Below, in pieces: positions 27,378 through 36,501 of a DNA stretch of 64,000 nt. How positions within the stretch are numbered: the first letter of the stretch is position 1; each line of letters opens with the position of its first letter. Origin of the DNA: CAITWD01 sp963842065 (GTDB lineage: Bacteria > Actinomycetota > Thermoleophilia > Miltoncostaeales > Miltoncostaeaceae); the NCBI GenBank assembly GCA_963842065.1, contig CAWJEW010000002.1, forward strand, positions 62,001 to 126,000. The letters are read 5' to 3'. Below the pieces are notes generated by a model, which worked only from the letters and a program-made list of their open reading frames with translations, was not told the DNA's origin and ran no database searches. Both the position numbers and the translations under genes were made by a program.

Positions 27378-27430
27378 CGATACCGGATGCTCGTGGGGCG
27401 GGTGACCCGCCCCACGAGCATCCGGTATCG
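27378..27430 (-). terminator. 53-nt near-continuous perfect palindrome
   Basis: Left arm 27378-27403 and right arm 27405-27430 are perfect 26-bp reverse complements with a single central base. It begins 3 nt after the YceI stop codon on the minus strand, so it probably terminates that transcript. There is no T tract. It is unusually long and exact for a terminator. Confidence 0.65.
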
Positions 27431-27432
27431 AC

Positions 27433-28002
27433 CTACTGCTTGATGGCGGAGATGTCGAGGCTGATCTTGACCGTGTCCGAAACCAAGACGTTGCCGGAAC
27501 CCAGCACCTGGTTGAACTTCATGGCGTAGTCGCCTCGGCTGAGCTGCCCGGTGATCTCGATGCCCACCCGCTCCTGCCCCCATGGGTCGGTCTCCAGGCC
27601 TTGGACGACCGCGTGGAGGCTGATCGGACGGGTCACGCCGTGCATCGTGAGCGTGCCGTCGATGTCGAACTCCTCGTCATCGCGCGCCTTCAGCACATCT
27701 GCGCCGAAGCTGATCTGCGGGTACTCGGCGACATCGAAGAAGTCCGCCGAGCGCAGGTGCTCGTCGCGCTGGGGCTCCTGCGTGTTGACCGAGGACGCCT
27801 CGATGGTCCCCGAGATGCGTGCCGACGAAAAATCCTCGCCGACGGTGAGTGTGCCTTCGAAGGTCTCGAAGATGCCGCGAACGGTGGCGATGCCGAGGTG
27901 CTTGACCGAGAAGCCCACGCGTGAATGGGCGGGGTCCGCGGCCCAGGTGCCGGCGGGCACGGGGCTGGTGCGGCGGACGGAACGAGAAAAGAGGGTCGGC
28001 AC
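27433..28002 (-). CDS. YceI-family protein
   Basis: 189 residues from GTG 28002, chosen because AAGGAG lies 7 nt upstream; the ATG at 28074 lacks a site. GTWAADPAHSRVGFSVKHLG, then GTIEASSVNTQEPQRDEHLR and FDVAEYPQISF are the lipocalin-like YceI hallmarks. Members bind polyisoprenoids. No signal peptide, so it is probably cytoplasmic. Confidence 0.9.
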   Translation of the reverse strand: MPTLFSRSVRRTSPVPAGTWAADPAHSRVGFSVKHLGIATVRGIFETFEGTLTVGEDFSSARISGTIEASSVNTQEPQRDEHLRSADFFDVAEYPQISFGADVLKARDDEEFDIDGTLTMHGVTRPISLHAVVQGLETDPWGQERVGIEITGQLSRGDYAMKFNQVLGSGNVLVSDTVKISLDISAIKQ

Positions 28003-28056
28003 GGAACTGCTCCTTGGGAGTGGTGGGACGCGGCCGGCGGCCGCAGTTAGTTGTGA

Positions 28057-28092
28057 GAGCAAGTAAATATCCAAATAGTTGAGTTGTCAAGT
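28057..28092 (-). promoter_or_regulatory. Candidate promoter of the YceI gene
   Basis: An unusually A/T-rich patch. On the minus strand TTGACA is followed about 15 bp later by TATTTA, similar to -35 and -10 boxes, 55-90 nt before the chosen start. The CAAGTA hexamer occurs twice at its ends. Confidence 0.45.
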
Positions 28093-28215
28093 ATTGTCGG
28101 CGAGCGGTGGCCGTGGTCATCGTTCGTGATCCCGATGCCCTGGGGGTCGTGCGCAAGGCGGGCGGATGCGCCAGGATTCAACGAGCGACCATCACCCAGG
28201 CAAGGAGCGTGGGCA

Positions 28216-28974
28216 ATGCTGGCACCGGACGGGCGGGTCGCGATCGTGACCGGGGCAAGCGGCGGGATCGGGCTGGCCGCGGCCCGGGCACTGGTCGCCG
28301 AAGGGGCCGCCGTCGTGATCGCCGACGTACAGGACGAGCGCGGTGAGCAGGCGGCAGACGCCCTGCGGCGTGACGGAGCGCGGGCCCACTACGTGCATAC
28401 CGACGTGACCTCGGAGGCCGATGTCTCGCCGATGGTGGAGACGACGCTCGGCACCTTCGGTCGTCTGGATTGCGCGTTCAACAATGCGGGCATCGAAGGC
28501 GCACAGGCTCTGCTGGCCGACGGGCGCACCGAGGACTGGGACCGTGTGATCAACGTCAACCTGGGTGGCGTGTGGCGCTGCATGCGCGCGGAGATCCCGC
28601 CCATGCTCGCCGCTGGCGCGGGCAGCATCGTCAACTGTGCGTCTGTCGCCGGACTGGTGGGCTTTCCCGGAATCGCGCCGTACGTGGCGAGCAAGCACGG
28701 CATCGTCGGGATCACCAAAACGGCGGCGCTCGACGATGCGACCTCCGGCATTCGCGTGAACGCCGTGTGTCCGGGGATCATTCACACCCAGATGATCGAT
28801 CGGCTCACCCACGGGGATCCGGCCGCCTTGCAGGCGATGCAGGCCACCGAGCCGATCGGTCGGCTGGGCGAGCCCGAGGAAATCGGTGCCGTGGTGGCAT
28901 GGCTGGACTCGGACGCAGCATCGTTTGTGACCGGCGTCGCCGTGCCGGTCGATGGAGGGTTCGTTGCCCAGTAG
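28216..28974 (+). CDS. Short-chain dehydrogenase/reductase
   Basis: 252 residues from ATG 28216 with AAGGAG 9 nt upstream. TGASGGIG at 12-19, NNAG, Ser143, Tyr156 and Lys160 (YVASK) complete the classical active site. The Asp after the second strand (VVIADVQD) favours NAD. Substrate unknown. Confidence 0.92.
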   Translation: MLAPDGRVAIVTGASGGIGLAAARALVAEGAAVVIADVQDERGEQAADALRRDGARAHYVHTDVTSEADVSPMVETTLGTFGRLDCAFNNAGIEGAQALLADGRTEDWDRVINVNLGGVWRCMRAEIPPMLAAGAGSIVNCASVAGLVGFPGIAPYVASKHGIVGITKTAALDDATSGIRVNAVCPGIIHTQMIDRLTHGDPAALQAMQATEPIGRLGEPEEIGAVVAWLDSDAASFVTGVAVPVDGGFVAQ

Positions 28975-29055
28975 CTCCGCGCGCGGCCCGTGGGTGGGCC
29001 TGAGCACCGGAATCAGCCACCGTGATCACACGATGGCGCGAGGAGCGTCGCCGAC

Positions 29056-29331
29056 ATGTTGACGACGAATCGCAGCATGCGGCTCGCCAGTCTGGGATGC
29101 CGATTTGCCGAGGATGCACCCGTGCATGCCGATGGCGTCACGGTCTATTCGGTGCGGGTGACCCACGCTGATCACGGAACGTATGTCGGTCGCGGTGGCA
29201 CCGTCGAGGACGCGCTCGAGGCGGCATGTGCCGAGATCGAGGGCGTCATGGGAGTCGACCCCGTCGATGAGGCCTCCGACGAGTCCTTTCCCGCGTCGGA
29301 TCCGTCTGCGGCGGGCGGGCCCGGTCTGTGA
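29056..29331 (+). CDS. Small protein with DEASDESFPASDP tail
   Basis: 91 residues. The N-terminal part resembles a dsRBD/HicB-like alpha-beta sandwich (VYSVRVTHADHGTYVGRGGT). The C-terminus VDEASDESFPASDPSA matches a short conserved motif (DEASxESFPASDPP) found at the ends of many small bacterial proteins of unknown role. Confidence 0.65.
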   Translation: MLTTNRSMRLASLGCRFAEDAPVHADGVTVYSVRVTHADHGTYVGRGGTVEDALEAACAEIEGVMGVDPVDEASDESFPASDPSAAGGPGL

Positions 29332-29574
29332 TCCGGCACCGTGCGGTCGCGTCACCGACCGGGTCGTCGTCGGCTCACGGGTAGCCCCCAGACCGATCGG
29401 TGCGGACTCCGGATCTCGATGCCGCTGGGCGTTCGCAATGCTCCGAATTCGAAAATCCGCCGGGCGTCTGGCCCGATGCGGAGCCCCGGTACGGTCGCGG
29501 ACCGTGCCGCCGACGCGATCATGCGTACACCGTCGTGAGGCTGCGCATACGCCGAGATCGTTGGGAGGTCTGGA

Positions 29575-29976
29575 TTGATCAACCTCGATAGCCCGGGTAC
29601 GTACGTTCACTGGTCGATTGTGCAGATATCGCGTGCCGATCTCATGGTGATCGTGACGATGGTGATGATTTTCGGTCTTGCGCTCGTGATTCCGTTCCCG
29701 CGCCCGCGTCCAGGTGACGTCGAGCCGGGGTTGGGAACGTCGGCAGACAGCGATGGTGCACCACCTGCCGCTCCGCTCGGCTCCGACGATCGGTTGTGGG
29801 CATCGCGTCCCAACGCACCGCCGCGGGCGCCGCGGTGCCGGCGCGTCGGAGATCGTCGTGCAGCGGATATCCGGTGGAGATCGCGGCCGATCTTGCGGGC
29901 CGTCCAGTTCGTCCCGGGGCTAGGTCGGCGCGTTGGTCGTCGACCCCGGCACCGCGAAGTACTGCTCGACCGCTGA
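29575..29976 (+). CDS. Small single-pass membrane protein
   Basis: TTG start at 29575 with GGGAGG 7 nt upstream. INLDSPGTYVHWSIVQISRA, then a membrane helix and VIPFPRPRPGD resemble a conserved short actinobacterial membrane protein (GTYVHWxxxxIS...LPFPxGR). Homologues are nearly over by this point. The remaining 75 residues are Arg-rich and run into the amidase gene, so a frame break or a later stop is likely. Confidence 0.55.
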   Translation: MINLDSPGTYVHWSIVQISRADLMVIVTMVMIFGLALVIPFPRPRPGDVEPGLGTSADSDGAPPAAPLGSDDRLWASRPNAPPRAPRCRRVGDRRAADIRWRSRPILRAVQFVPGLGRRVGRRPRHREVLLDR

Positions 29977-30948
29977 CGCCACGCCGTCCGCGATGGCCGC
30001 CTGGCCGGGCGCGCTCGCCGCGAGCGACCCCTCCTCGGGATCCGTGATGAACAACGGCTCGGTCAGCGCACCCGGCATCTGGCTTGGCGTCGAGAAGAAC
30101 CCCGCCATGGCGGGCCCGAGCAACAGCACATGGTCGTAGTTCGCCGCCGCGGTTGCCAGCGGACCGGTGGATGTGGTCGATACGGAGGAACCCTCGCTGA
30201 CGTCGGACACGACGCCGGCGTCGGGAATACCCCATCCATGCGCATTCATGGCGCTCAGCACGTCTTCTTGCACAAGTGTCGCGAGCCGCAGGTTGGCGGC
30301 CGTAAAGGGCCGTGCCGTGTCGTATGTGGTCAGGCTGCCGCTGTCTGATGCCGACGCGCCGCTGTCGAAGTAGATCCCGACGAGCAGGTCGGCGTGGGCC
30401 AGATTGGCGCAGACGTCGCGTGCGGCGACATCGTCGTGGGCGCCCTGAAGGCTGAGTTCCCCGCCGGCCAGCTCGACGTTCGTCAGGCGCACGACCGACG
30501 TATTTCCGGTCCGCGACACCACGACGCGAAACCCGTCGGCGCGCAGCTGCGCTGCCGCATCCAGCTCGACCGGCAACGTCTCATCGGCCTCGTAGATGGG
30601 TGCGCCGGACGCGGTTGTGCCGACCGCCCCAGGATCGACGCCGCCGTGCCCAGCGTCCAAGAACACGGTCAGGTGCCGGTTGCCGTGCGTCGGGGAGAGG
30701 GACATGCATGCGCCCGGCGAGAACGCGCCTGGATCGAGCGCCTGTGCGCCCGCACCGGCGAGGGCCGTCCCCCCGCGGACTTTGCCCGCGACCCAGGAGA
30801 CCCCGACGACGGTGGCGGCCATGCCGACGGCAAGGGCCGCACCTCGCACGCGTGCGCGCCGCCGCCCGGGGCGGTGGGTACGAAACGGCCGGCTCTCGGA
30901 CGGCCTGCGGCGCCGCATGCACATGGCACGCATTGAAACAGGCGGCAT
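29920..30948 (-). CDS. N-acetylmuramoyl-L-alanine amidase (Amidase_3), altered zinc site
   Basis: About 342 residues from ATG 30948 (further ATGs at 30933, 30924 and 30918). Basic N-terminus, one membrane anchor (about 36-55), then Amidase_3: FLDAGHGGVDPGAVG with His101 and Glu120 (YEADETLP). The second His ligand, normally in (S/G)IH(F/A)N, is Tyr192 in LLVGIYFDSGAS. TAC in place of CAC would be a single change. The protein may bind rather than cut peptidoglycan, or the base may be a consensus error. Confidence 0.85.
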   Translation of the reverse strand: MPPVSMRAMCMRRRRPSESRPFRTHRPGRRRARVRGAALAVGMAATVVGVSWVAGKVRGGTALAGAGAQALDPGAFSPGACMSLSPTHGNRHLTVFLDAGHGGVDPGAVGTTASGAPIYEADETLPVELDAAAQLRADGFRVVVSRTGNTSVVRLTNVELAGGELSLQGAHDDVAARDVCANLAHADLLVGIYFDSGASASDSGSLTTYDTARPFTAANLRLATLVQEDVLSAMNAHGWGIPDAGVVSDVSEGSSVSTTSTGPLATAAANYDHVLLLGPAMAGFFSTPSQMPGALTEPLFITDPEEGSLAASAPGQAAIADGVASAVEQYFAVPGSTTNAPT

Positions 30949-31169
30949 GGGATTTCCACGGGCGGCGGTCGCCGCGCGACCGCGGCGAAGCACGCGGTCC
31001 GGTGTCGTGGGCGGGATGCGCGACGCGCGATCCGCACGGATCGCCGTTGAGACGGCGGCCTGCCGGTGTCGCGCGATCACGGAGGCTCGACCCGTACGAG
31101 CCCGGTGCGCGCCGACGGAGCCGACGCCCGGACTCGGGAGTCCACGAACTTCAGGTCATCTTCTGCGGC

Positions 31170-31997
31170 TCAGGCGTCTCTGCGAACCAACAGATACGCG
31201 GCGACGGCACCGACGACGAGAACGTACGCGCAAAATACGCCGAAGCCGGCCCAGGGCGACAACGATGACGAGTCGGAGTGAAGGTTGGTGACGGCGCTGC
31301 CGGCGCTCAACGGCAGGTACGGGTCGATCGCGTTGCTCCAGTTCGATGGCAGCAGCGCGTTGAGGCCCGGCAAGACGAACATCAAACCGGCGTAGGTGGC
31401 GATGCCACCGGCCGTGCTGCGCACGAGCGCCCCGAGGGCAAGGCCCATAAGTCCCGTCGCCGCGAGAAAAAGCGCGGCGCCGATCACCGCGCGCGCGACA
31501 TGCGGTGCGCCGATCGTGGTCTGGACGTGATGCTCGGCGAGGATCGCTTGCGAGGCAAAGAACGCAATCAGGGCGGAGGGAAGCATGAGCGCAAAGGTCA
31601 CCGCGGCGAACACGCCGGCCTTTGCCCACAGGACCGGTAGCCGCCGCGGGACCGCCGCGAGCGTCGAGCGGATCGATCCGGTCGTGTATTCGCCGCTGAT
31701 GACCAGCACGCCCAAGACGCCGATCGCCAGCTGCGCGAGGTGCCATCCGCCGACGCTGATGTCGACCGGGTTAAAGGTCGCCCGATCGGATGGGCTGATG
31801 GAGTTCCACTGATTCATCCGCACCGCGGAGATCAAGATCCCGAGCCCAGCCATCGCGATGACCGCCACCGCCAGCGACCACCGCGTCGACCGAAGCGACC
31901 ACAGCTTGGTCCACTCCGACCGCACGACGTGGATCTGCGTGACCCGACCGACCGCGACACGGTCAGCGCGCGCGGCGGACATGCTTGCGGTATTCAT
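31170..31997 (-). CDS. ABC-2 type exporter permease
   Basis: 275 residues with about six membrane helices. The start is VVRSEWTKLWSLRSTRWSL, the classic N-terminus of actinobacterial ABC-2 permeases, then VISGEYTTGSIRSTLAAVPR. Its ATG overlaps the stop of the ATPase gene by 4 nt. Together they form an exporter of unknown substrate. Confidence 0.92.
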   Translation of the reverse strand: MNTASMSAARADRVAVGRVTQIHVVRSEWTKLWSLRSTRWSLAVAVIAMAGLGILISAVRMNQWNSISPSDRATFNPVDISVGGWHLAQLAIGVLGVLVISGEYTTGSIRSTLAAVPRRLPVLWAKAGVFAAVTFALMLPSALIAFFASQAILAEHHVQTTIGAPHVARAVIGAALFLAATGLMGLALGALVRSTAGGIATYAGLMFVLPGLNALLPSNWSNAIDPYLPLSAGSAVTNLHSDSSSLSPWAGFGVFCAYVLVVGAVAAYLLVRRDA

Positions 31998-32935
31998 GCG
32001 TCGGCCCCGATCTCGAGTCCTGCTCGTGGCGTGCCGGCCCCGAACTCAGTTGCGTCGCGGGTCATGCTCATGAAGGCCTCTTCGAGCGAGGCCTCCTCGG
32101 TGGCGAGTCCATGCAGGACGATGCCGTTGGCAAATGCCAGTTCACCGACCCGTGCCGCGTCGAGCCCGTGGACCGTCAATGTGTCGGGCTGGTCGTCGCG
32201 AGTCGTCTGGGCACCGGCTGATGCGAGCACGCCCGCCAGCCGCTCAGCCTCAGGCGCACGCACCCGCACGACAGCTTCAGAGGCCTGTCGGACGAAGTCC
32301 TCGACGCTCGTGTCGGCGATCAGTCGTCCGCGGCCGACGACGATCAGGTGACCCGCGGTAATGGCCATCTCGCTCATGTGATGCGACGACACAAAGACGG
32401 TGCGCCCCTCGGCAGCAAGCCCTTTGAGCAGGGTGCGGATCCACAGGATGCCCTCCGGGTCGAGTCCGTTCGACGGTTCGTCGAGCACGAGCGTCGACGG
32501 ATCGCCGAGCAGGGCGCACGCGATGCCGAGTCGCTGGAACATCCCGAGCGAGTACGTGCCCACACGCTTGCGTGCGACCGCGTGGAGTCCGACGAGATCG
32601 ATGACCTCGTCGACACGCTGACGACCGAGGCCATGCGTCTGGGCCATGGCGAGCAGATGATTCGTCGCCGAGCGACCCGGATGGATCGCTCGGGCTTCGA
32701 GCATCGCGCCAACCTCGTGTAACGGCGCGACATGGTCGCGGTAGGCGCGTCCGTTGACGGTGACGTGACCGGCCTGAGGAGCGTCAAGTCCGAGGATCAA
32801 TCGCATCATCGTCGACTTGCCGGCCCCGTTGGGCCCGACGAATCCGGTCACGATGCCCGTCCGGACAGAGAACGTCATGTCGTCGACGGCGACCTTCTTG
32901 CCGTACCGCTTGGTGACCGCATGAGCTTCGATCAT
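31994..32935 (-). CDS. ABC exporter ATP-binding protein
   Basis: 313 residues. Walker A is GPNGAGKST (about 34-42), the signature is YSLGMFQRLG and Walker B LVLDEPSNGLDPEG, with the switch His in SSHHMSEM. DrrA/CcmA-like C-terminal extension. First gene of the two-gene exporter operon. Confidence 0.94.
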   Translation of the reverse strand: MIEAHAVTKRYGKKVAVDDMTFSVRTGIVTGFVGPNGAGKSTMMRLILGLDAPQAGHVTVNGRAYRDHVAPLHEVGAMLEARAIHPGRSATNHLLAMAQTHGLGRQRVDEVIDLVGLHAVARKRVGTYSLGMFQRLGIACALLGDPSTLVLDEPSNGLDPEGILWIRTLLKGLAAEGRTVFVSSHHMSEMAITAGHLIVVGRGRLIADTSVEDFVRQASEAVVRVRAPEAERLAGVLASAGAQTTRDDQPDTLTVHGLDAARVGELAFANGIVLHGLATEEASLEEAFMSMTRDATEFGAGTPRAGLEIGADA

Positions 32936-33189
32936 CCCGATCCGATCTCATCGAGATACGCCGCGCTCAGCGTACCGCCGCCGGAGCCGCGACGTGTGAC
33001 GATCGGGCACACCGCCTCTGCGTTTCAACACTGTAATCGCCGGATCGCGTTGCGGGTTCCCGGGCGGGCACCCGCGCGACGGTTCGTCCCCACCCACGGT
33101 CCACGGCCCCTGGGCGTGAGCCCGGCCCGCGTGGCGCCGATCCTCGGTGACATGCCACACGTCACCACCGACGCTCCGGTCGCCGCGCG

Positions 33190-33552
33190 ATGGCAGCGCG
33201 TTTGCTTTGGTGTCGGGGGCCCCTGGTCCGTTCGTGGCGGACCGGCGCCCGAATCGCGCCCGTGATCTTGGGCGTCCTCGGGCGGGATCTGACGTCTCTC
33301 GCGGCAATCGGGGCGCCGCGCGAACGCGGCCGTCTGCCGCGGCGCGCGGTCACCCCGTCCAACGTTGCTCACCATCCTGTGGGTCCTGCGCCGGTGCTCG
33401 TGGTGGCCGCAGGACTCCAGAGTACACCGCTTGCGGTACTGGGTCTCGCCTGGACGAGCCACCTGGCCTGGGACCGGGGGGCGGGGTACGGCCTCCGATC
33501 GAGGGCTGGCGTGATCACCGACGGCATCTGGTGGCCTGGTGCGCCGCTGTGA
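33190..33552 (+). CDS. DUF4260-like membrane protein (possibly degraded)
   Basis: 120 residues. The C-terminal two-thirds fit DUF4260: LTSLAAIGAPRERGRLPRRA, then NVAHHPVGP and LGLAWTSHLAWDRGAGYGLR. The first hydrophobic segment is weak and Arg-rich, so the gene may have lost its proper N-terminus. Function unknown. Confidence 0.55.
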   Translation: MAARLLWCRGPLVRSWRTGARIAPVILGVLGRDLTSLAAIGAPRERGRLPRRAVTPSNVAHHPVGPAPVLVVAAGLQSTPLAVLGLAWTSHLAWDRGAGYGLRSRAGVITDGIWWPGAPL

Positions 33553-33702
33553 GACCGACGGTCGCTCGCGAAGCGACCGGACGGCGGGCGTGGGCGGCCC
33601 GGTCGCGCCACGTGGCCGCGACCGCACGCCTGAGGTGTCCTTGCGAGCGTCGGCGCGCCGGCGCTCAGCCGACGGACACACTGCCTCGTGCCGGTGGTGG
33701 CG

Positions 33703-35070
33703 TTACGCGCCTGGTGTCGCGACGTCGGGCGTGGCGGGCGCAGGGAGCCGTGGGATGAGCCACGCCCGGGCGACGAACGCCACGACGACGCTCACGATGA
33801 TCAGCGGCAGGAGGTTGGTACCGGCATCGACCATGAACAGTGACGTCACGAGCACCGATACGAGCGGCAGGCCGAGCATCGCGCAGAGCATTCCCCCGAT
33901 ACCCATTCCGAGGCCAGCGACCATCGGCAGACCGGCCAGGTGCGAGAGCGCGAGGCCGCCGGCCGCGCCGATGAACATGGCGGGGAAGACCGGGCCGCCC
34001 CGGAAGCTGCTCAGCGAGAGCGCGTAGGCGAGGCCCTTGCAGGCGCACAGGAGCACGAGTGCGCCGGCCGAGTACGTGGCCGCGTGACCGACCAGCGGGC
34101 TCAGCGCCGCCTGGCCTGAGAACAGCACATCCGATGAGCCCTTGCCCGTCTGCTCGGCATAGGCGATTGCGAGTCCGGCGATCACCAAGCCGAGCACCGG
34201 GGTCAACAGCAGGATGCGGCGCTCGACGTGGGGTCGGATGGTCAGCGCGAGCCAGCGGATGCCGTGGGAGATCACGCCCGCGGCGAGGCCGATCGCGATG
34301 GCCCATGCGAACTCGGCGACCGTGGGGCGGCCCAGCGGGGCGATGTTCGCGATCGCCAGCGAAAATGTCCCGAGCCCGGTCAGCGCGTTCAGGCCGATGA
34401 AGATCAGGTAACCGATGCCTGCCGCCAACAGGCCCGGCAGCAAGATCAGGCTCATCATTGCCCCGCCGAGCCCGGAGGCCTCCATCATGAGGAATGCCGC
34501 GGCCAGCGGAGAGCCGAGCAGCGTGCTGATTGCGGCGAAGCTTCCCGCCGCTGCGACCACGGCGAGGCTCTGGTCGGGGGTCTGGCGCTTGACTCGCCGG
34601 ACCACAGCAGCGGCGACCCCGCCGCCCAGCGCGATCAGCGGGGCCTCGGGACCGATCACCACGCCGAGGGCCAGCCCGGCCAGCGCGGCCAGCACGATTC
34701 CGGGCAGCGCGCTCGCCGGCGCCGGTCCACCGCCGACCTTGAAGCCGTCCGCCGGCGAGTGGCCACCGCGTCCGGGCAGGTATCGGATCGTCACGGCGAC
34801 CAGGATTCCGGCGAGCGTCAGTGGGAGCAGCGGCCACCAGACGGGCTCGGCATCAAAGCCCAACCCTTTCGGGAGGGAGGTGAACACCCAGGTCTGCAAG
34901 TGGCTGACGAGCGCGAGGAAGAAGTACGCCAGCGCGGCGATCGGCACGCCGAGGATCGCTGCGAGCACGAGCAGCCGCACGTAATTCGACGAGCGGGCCA
35001 GGGCGGCGGGATCGGGCTGCTCAGTCGCGGCGCTGTCCTCCAACGAGCGAAGGGCGGTCGAGGTCACCAT
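33703..35070 (-). CDS. ClC-family chloride channel/antiporter
   Basis: 455 residues. The ClC fold shows ALGVVIGPEAPLIALGGG, equal to the GxEGP filter motif, with the gating Glu at 142, then GSFAAISTLLGSPLAAAFLM and FRGGPVFPAMFIGAAGG. There are no C-terminal CBS domains. The GREGP motif reads GPEAP, and the Ser-cen motif GSGIP is replaced by GGGPAPAS, so anion selectivity may differ. Separate from the partial ClC gene at the left edge. Confidence 0.92.
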   Translation of the reverse strand: MVTSTALRSLEDSAATEQPDPAALARSSNYVRLLVLAAILGVPIAALAYFFLALVSHLQTWVFTSLPKGLGFDAEPVWWPLLPLTLAGILVAVTIRYLPGRGGHSPADGFKVGGGPAPASALPGIVLAALAGLALGVVIGPEAPLIALGGGVAAAVVRRVKRQTPDQSLAVVAAAGSFAAISTLLGSPLAAAFLMMEASGLGGAMMSLILLPGLLAAGIGYLIFIGLNALTGLGTFSLAIANIAPLGRPTVAEFAWAIAIGLAAGVISHGIRWLALTIRPHVERRILLLTPVLGLVIAGLAIAYAEQTGKGSSDVLFSGQAALSPLVGHAATYSAGALVLLCACKGLAYALSLSSFRGGPVFPAMFIGAAGGLALSHLAGLPMVAGLGMGIGGMLCAMLGLPLVSVLVTSLFMVDAGTNLLPLIIVSVVVAFVARAWLIPRLPAPATPDVATPGA

Positions 35071-35393
35071 GACTCTAATCGACGGTGCCGTCGAATGGGT
35101 GGCCGGGCCGTCGCCAGACGCACGCCCGGGTCTGCGCGGTGACTGGTCCGCATGCGCACGGTTCCGGGAACGCTGTCGGGGAGTACAGCGACCGGGTCGG
35201 TGAGGTGATGCCGGTCGCCTTCGCCCTCAAGCACCCGTTCATCGCCGCCCGGGCGCTTGGGCCCGGAGCGATCCCGCCGTTGACAGCACGGATCCGGGGG
35301 CATTCAGTAGACGGGTCGGGAGCACGTGCATGGCCGTCGGCGCGGTCCGCCGCACGGTCGTCCCGCTCACCATGAGACCCCCGGAGAACGCTC
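35071..35393. other. Intergenic region between divergent genes
   Basis: Separates the ClC and DUF1275 genes. Short open frames on both strands have biased composition and no family match. No hairpin or promoter I would defend. Confidence 0.3.
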
Positions 35394-36125
35394 ATGAATG
35401 CGCTGTTGGCTTGGGTCCGTCAGACCATCGCTCCCGGAACGGGGAGCGGCGATGGTCCGTTGCCGTCATTGCTGCTCGGCATGACGCTCGTGACCGGCCT
35501 GGTGGATGCGTTTAGCTACCTCGTGCTGGGCCACGTCTTCGTCGCCAACATGACCGGCAACGTCGTGTTCTTGGGCTTTGCCCTCGCCGGTGCGTCCGGC
35601 TTTTCGATTGGGGCGTCGGCGGCCGCGCTGGCATCCTTCTGGGTCGGCGCCCTCATCGGCGGCAGGCTCGGCGCGCGCTGTGCGGATCATCGGGGCCGGC
35701 TGCTCAACGCCGCCGCCAGTATCCAGGCATGCCTTCTGGCAGCCGCGGTGATCCTCGCCGCGGTCAGTGGAAGTGCCGTGACGGCGGGCTTCCGCTACCC
35801 CTTGATCGTCATCCTCGCGATCGCGATGGGGAGCCAAAACGCCGCCGTCCGGAGGCTCGCCGTCGCCGACATCACCACGACGGTGCTCACGATGACGATC
35901 ACGGGCACGGCTGCAGACAGTGTGCTCGCCGGCGGGAAGGGCTCCCGTGCGGGGCGCCGCCTGATGGCGGTCGCCGCGATGCTCCTGGGCGGCCTCATCG
36001 GAGCGGCGTGCGTCATTCACCTTCGCAGCGTCTATCCGCTGGTGCTGGCCCTGATCGTGGTGGTGGCTGTCGCCGCGACGACTCGACCATTCCGGGGCTC
36101 GGAGCTCCCGTGGGTCCGCGCGTAG
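35394..36125 (+). CDS. YoaK/DUF1275 membrane protein
   Basis: 243 residues with about six helices. LLGMTLVTGLVDAFSYLVLG, then HVFVANMTGNVVFLG and IAMGSQNAAVRRLAVADITT TVLT are the DUF1275 signature. Probably a small-solute transporter; the substrate is unknown. GGAGAA lies upstream of the ATG. Confidence 0.93.
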   Translation: MNALLAWVRQTIAPGTGSGDGPLPSLLLGMTLVTGLVDAFSYLVLGHVFVANMTGNVVFLGFALAGASGFSIGASAAALASFWVGALIGGRLGARCADHRGRLLNAAASIQACLLAAAVILAAVSGSAVTAGFRYPLIVILAIAMGSQNAAVRRLAVADITTTVLTMTITGTAADSVLAGGKGSRAGRRLMAVAAMLLGGLIGAACVIHLRSVYPLVLALIVVVAVAATTRPFRGSELPWVRA

Positions 36126-36501
36126 CCGCCAATGATGTCCGGCGCGGAGCGAAATCCCCGTCGCCTCGTCGCGCACGGCTGTCGAGGGCACGCGCTGAGC
36201 TCGGCGATCATGTCCCGGCCGTGCCCGGAGCAACGGTCAGCGTCGCACGATGTCCTTCGGCGACGGCTCGAGCATCGGCGAGGCTCAGCCCGCAGCCCGG
36301 AACGTCCATCGCGGCGGAGCCGCGCGCGAGCCAGCCCACGACGCTCGCGCGCTGCGCACCGGTCAGGTCGGGGACGCCCTGGCGGGCTCAGCCGGGACGA
36401 CGAGGACCGCGTCGATGCCCCGGCTGATCTGACGGTCACCCAGCCGGATGCGGGGAGCCGCCGTGCCCGTCGTCCGCGCTGCCGGGCGGCGCGATAGAGT
36501 C
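36126..36501. other. Intergenic, no gene recognised
   Basis: Leader of the KimA-like gene. In Bacillus kimA is under a c-di-AMP riboswitch, but I do not see that element's conserved cores here. Confidence 0.3.

Noticed and set aside
36126..36501. c-di-AMP (ydaO) riboswitch before the KimA-like gene, or before the Rpf-like gene at 22522-22980
   Set aside because: Expected from other genera, but I could not identify the conserved cores in either leader. An Infernal search would decide.
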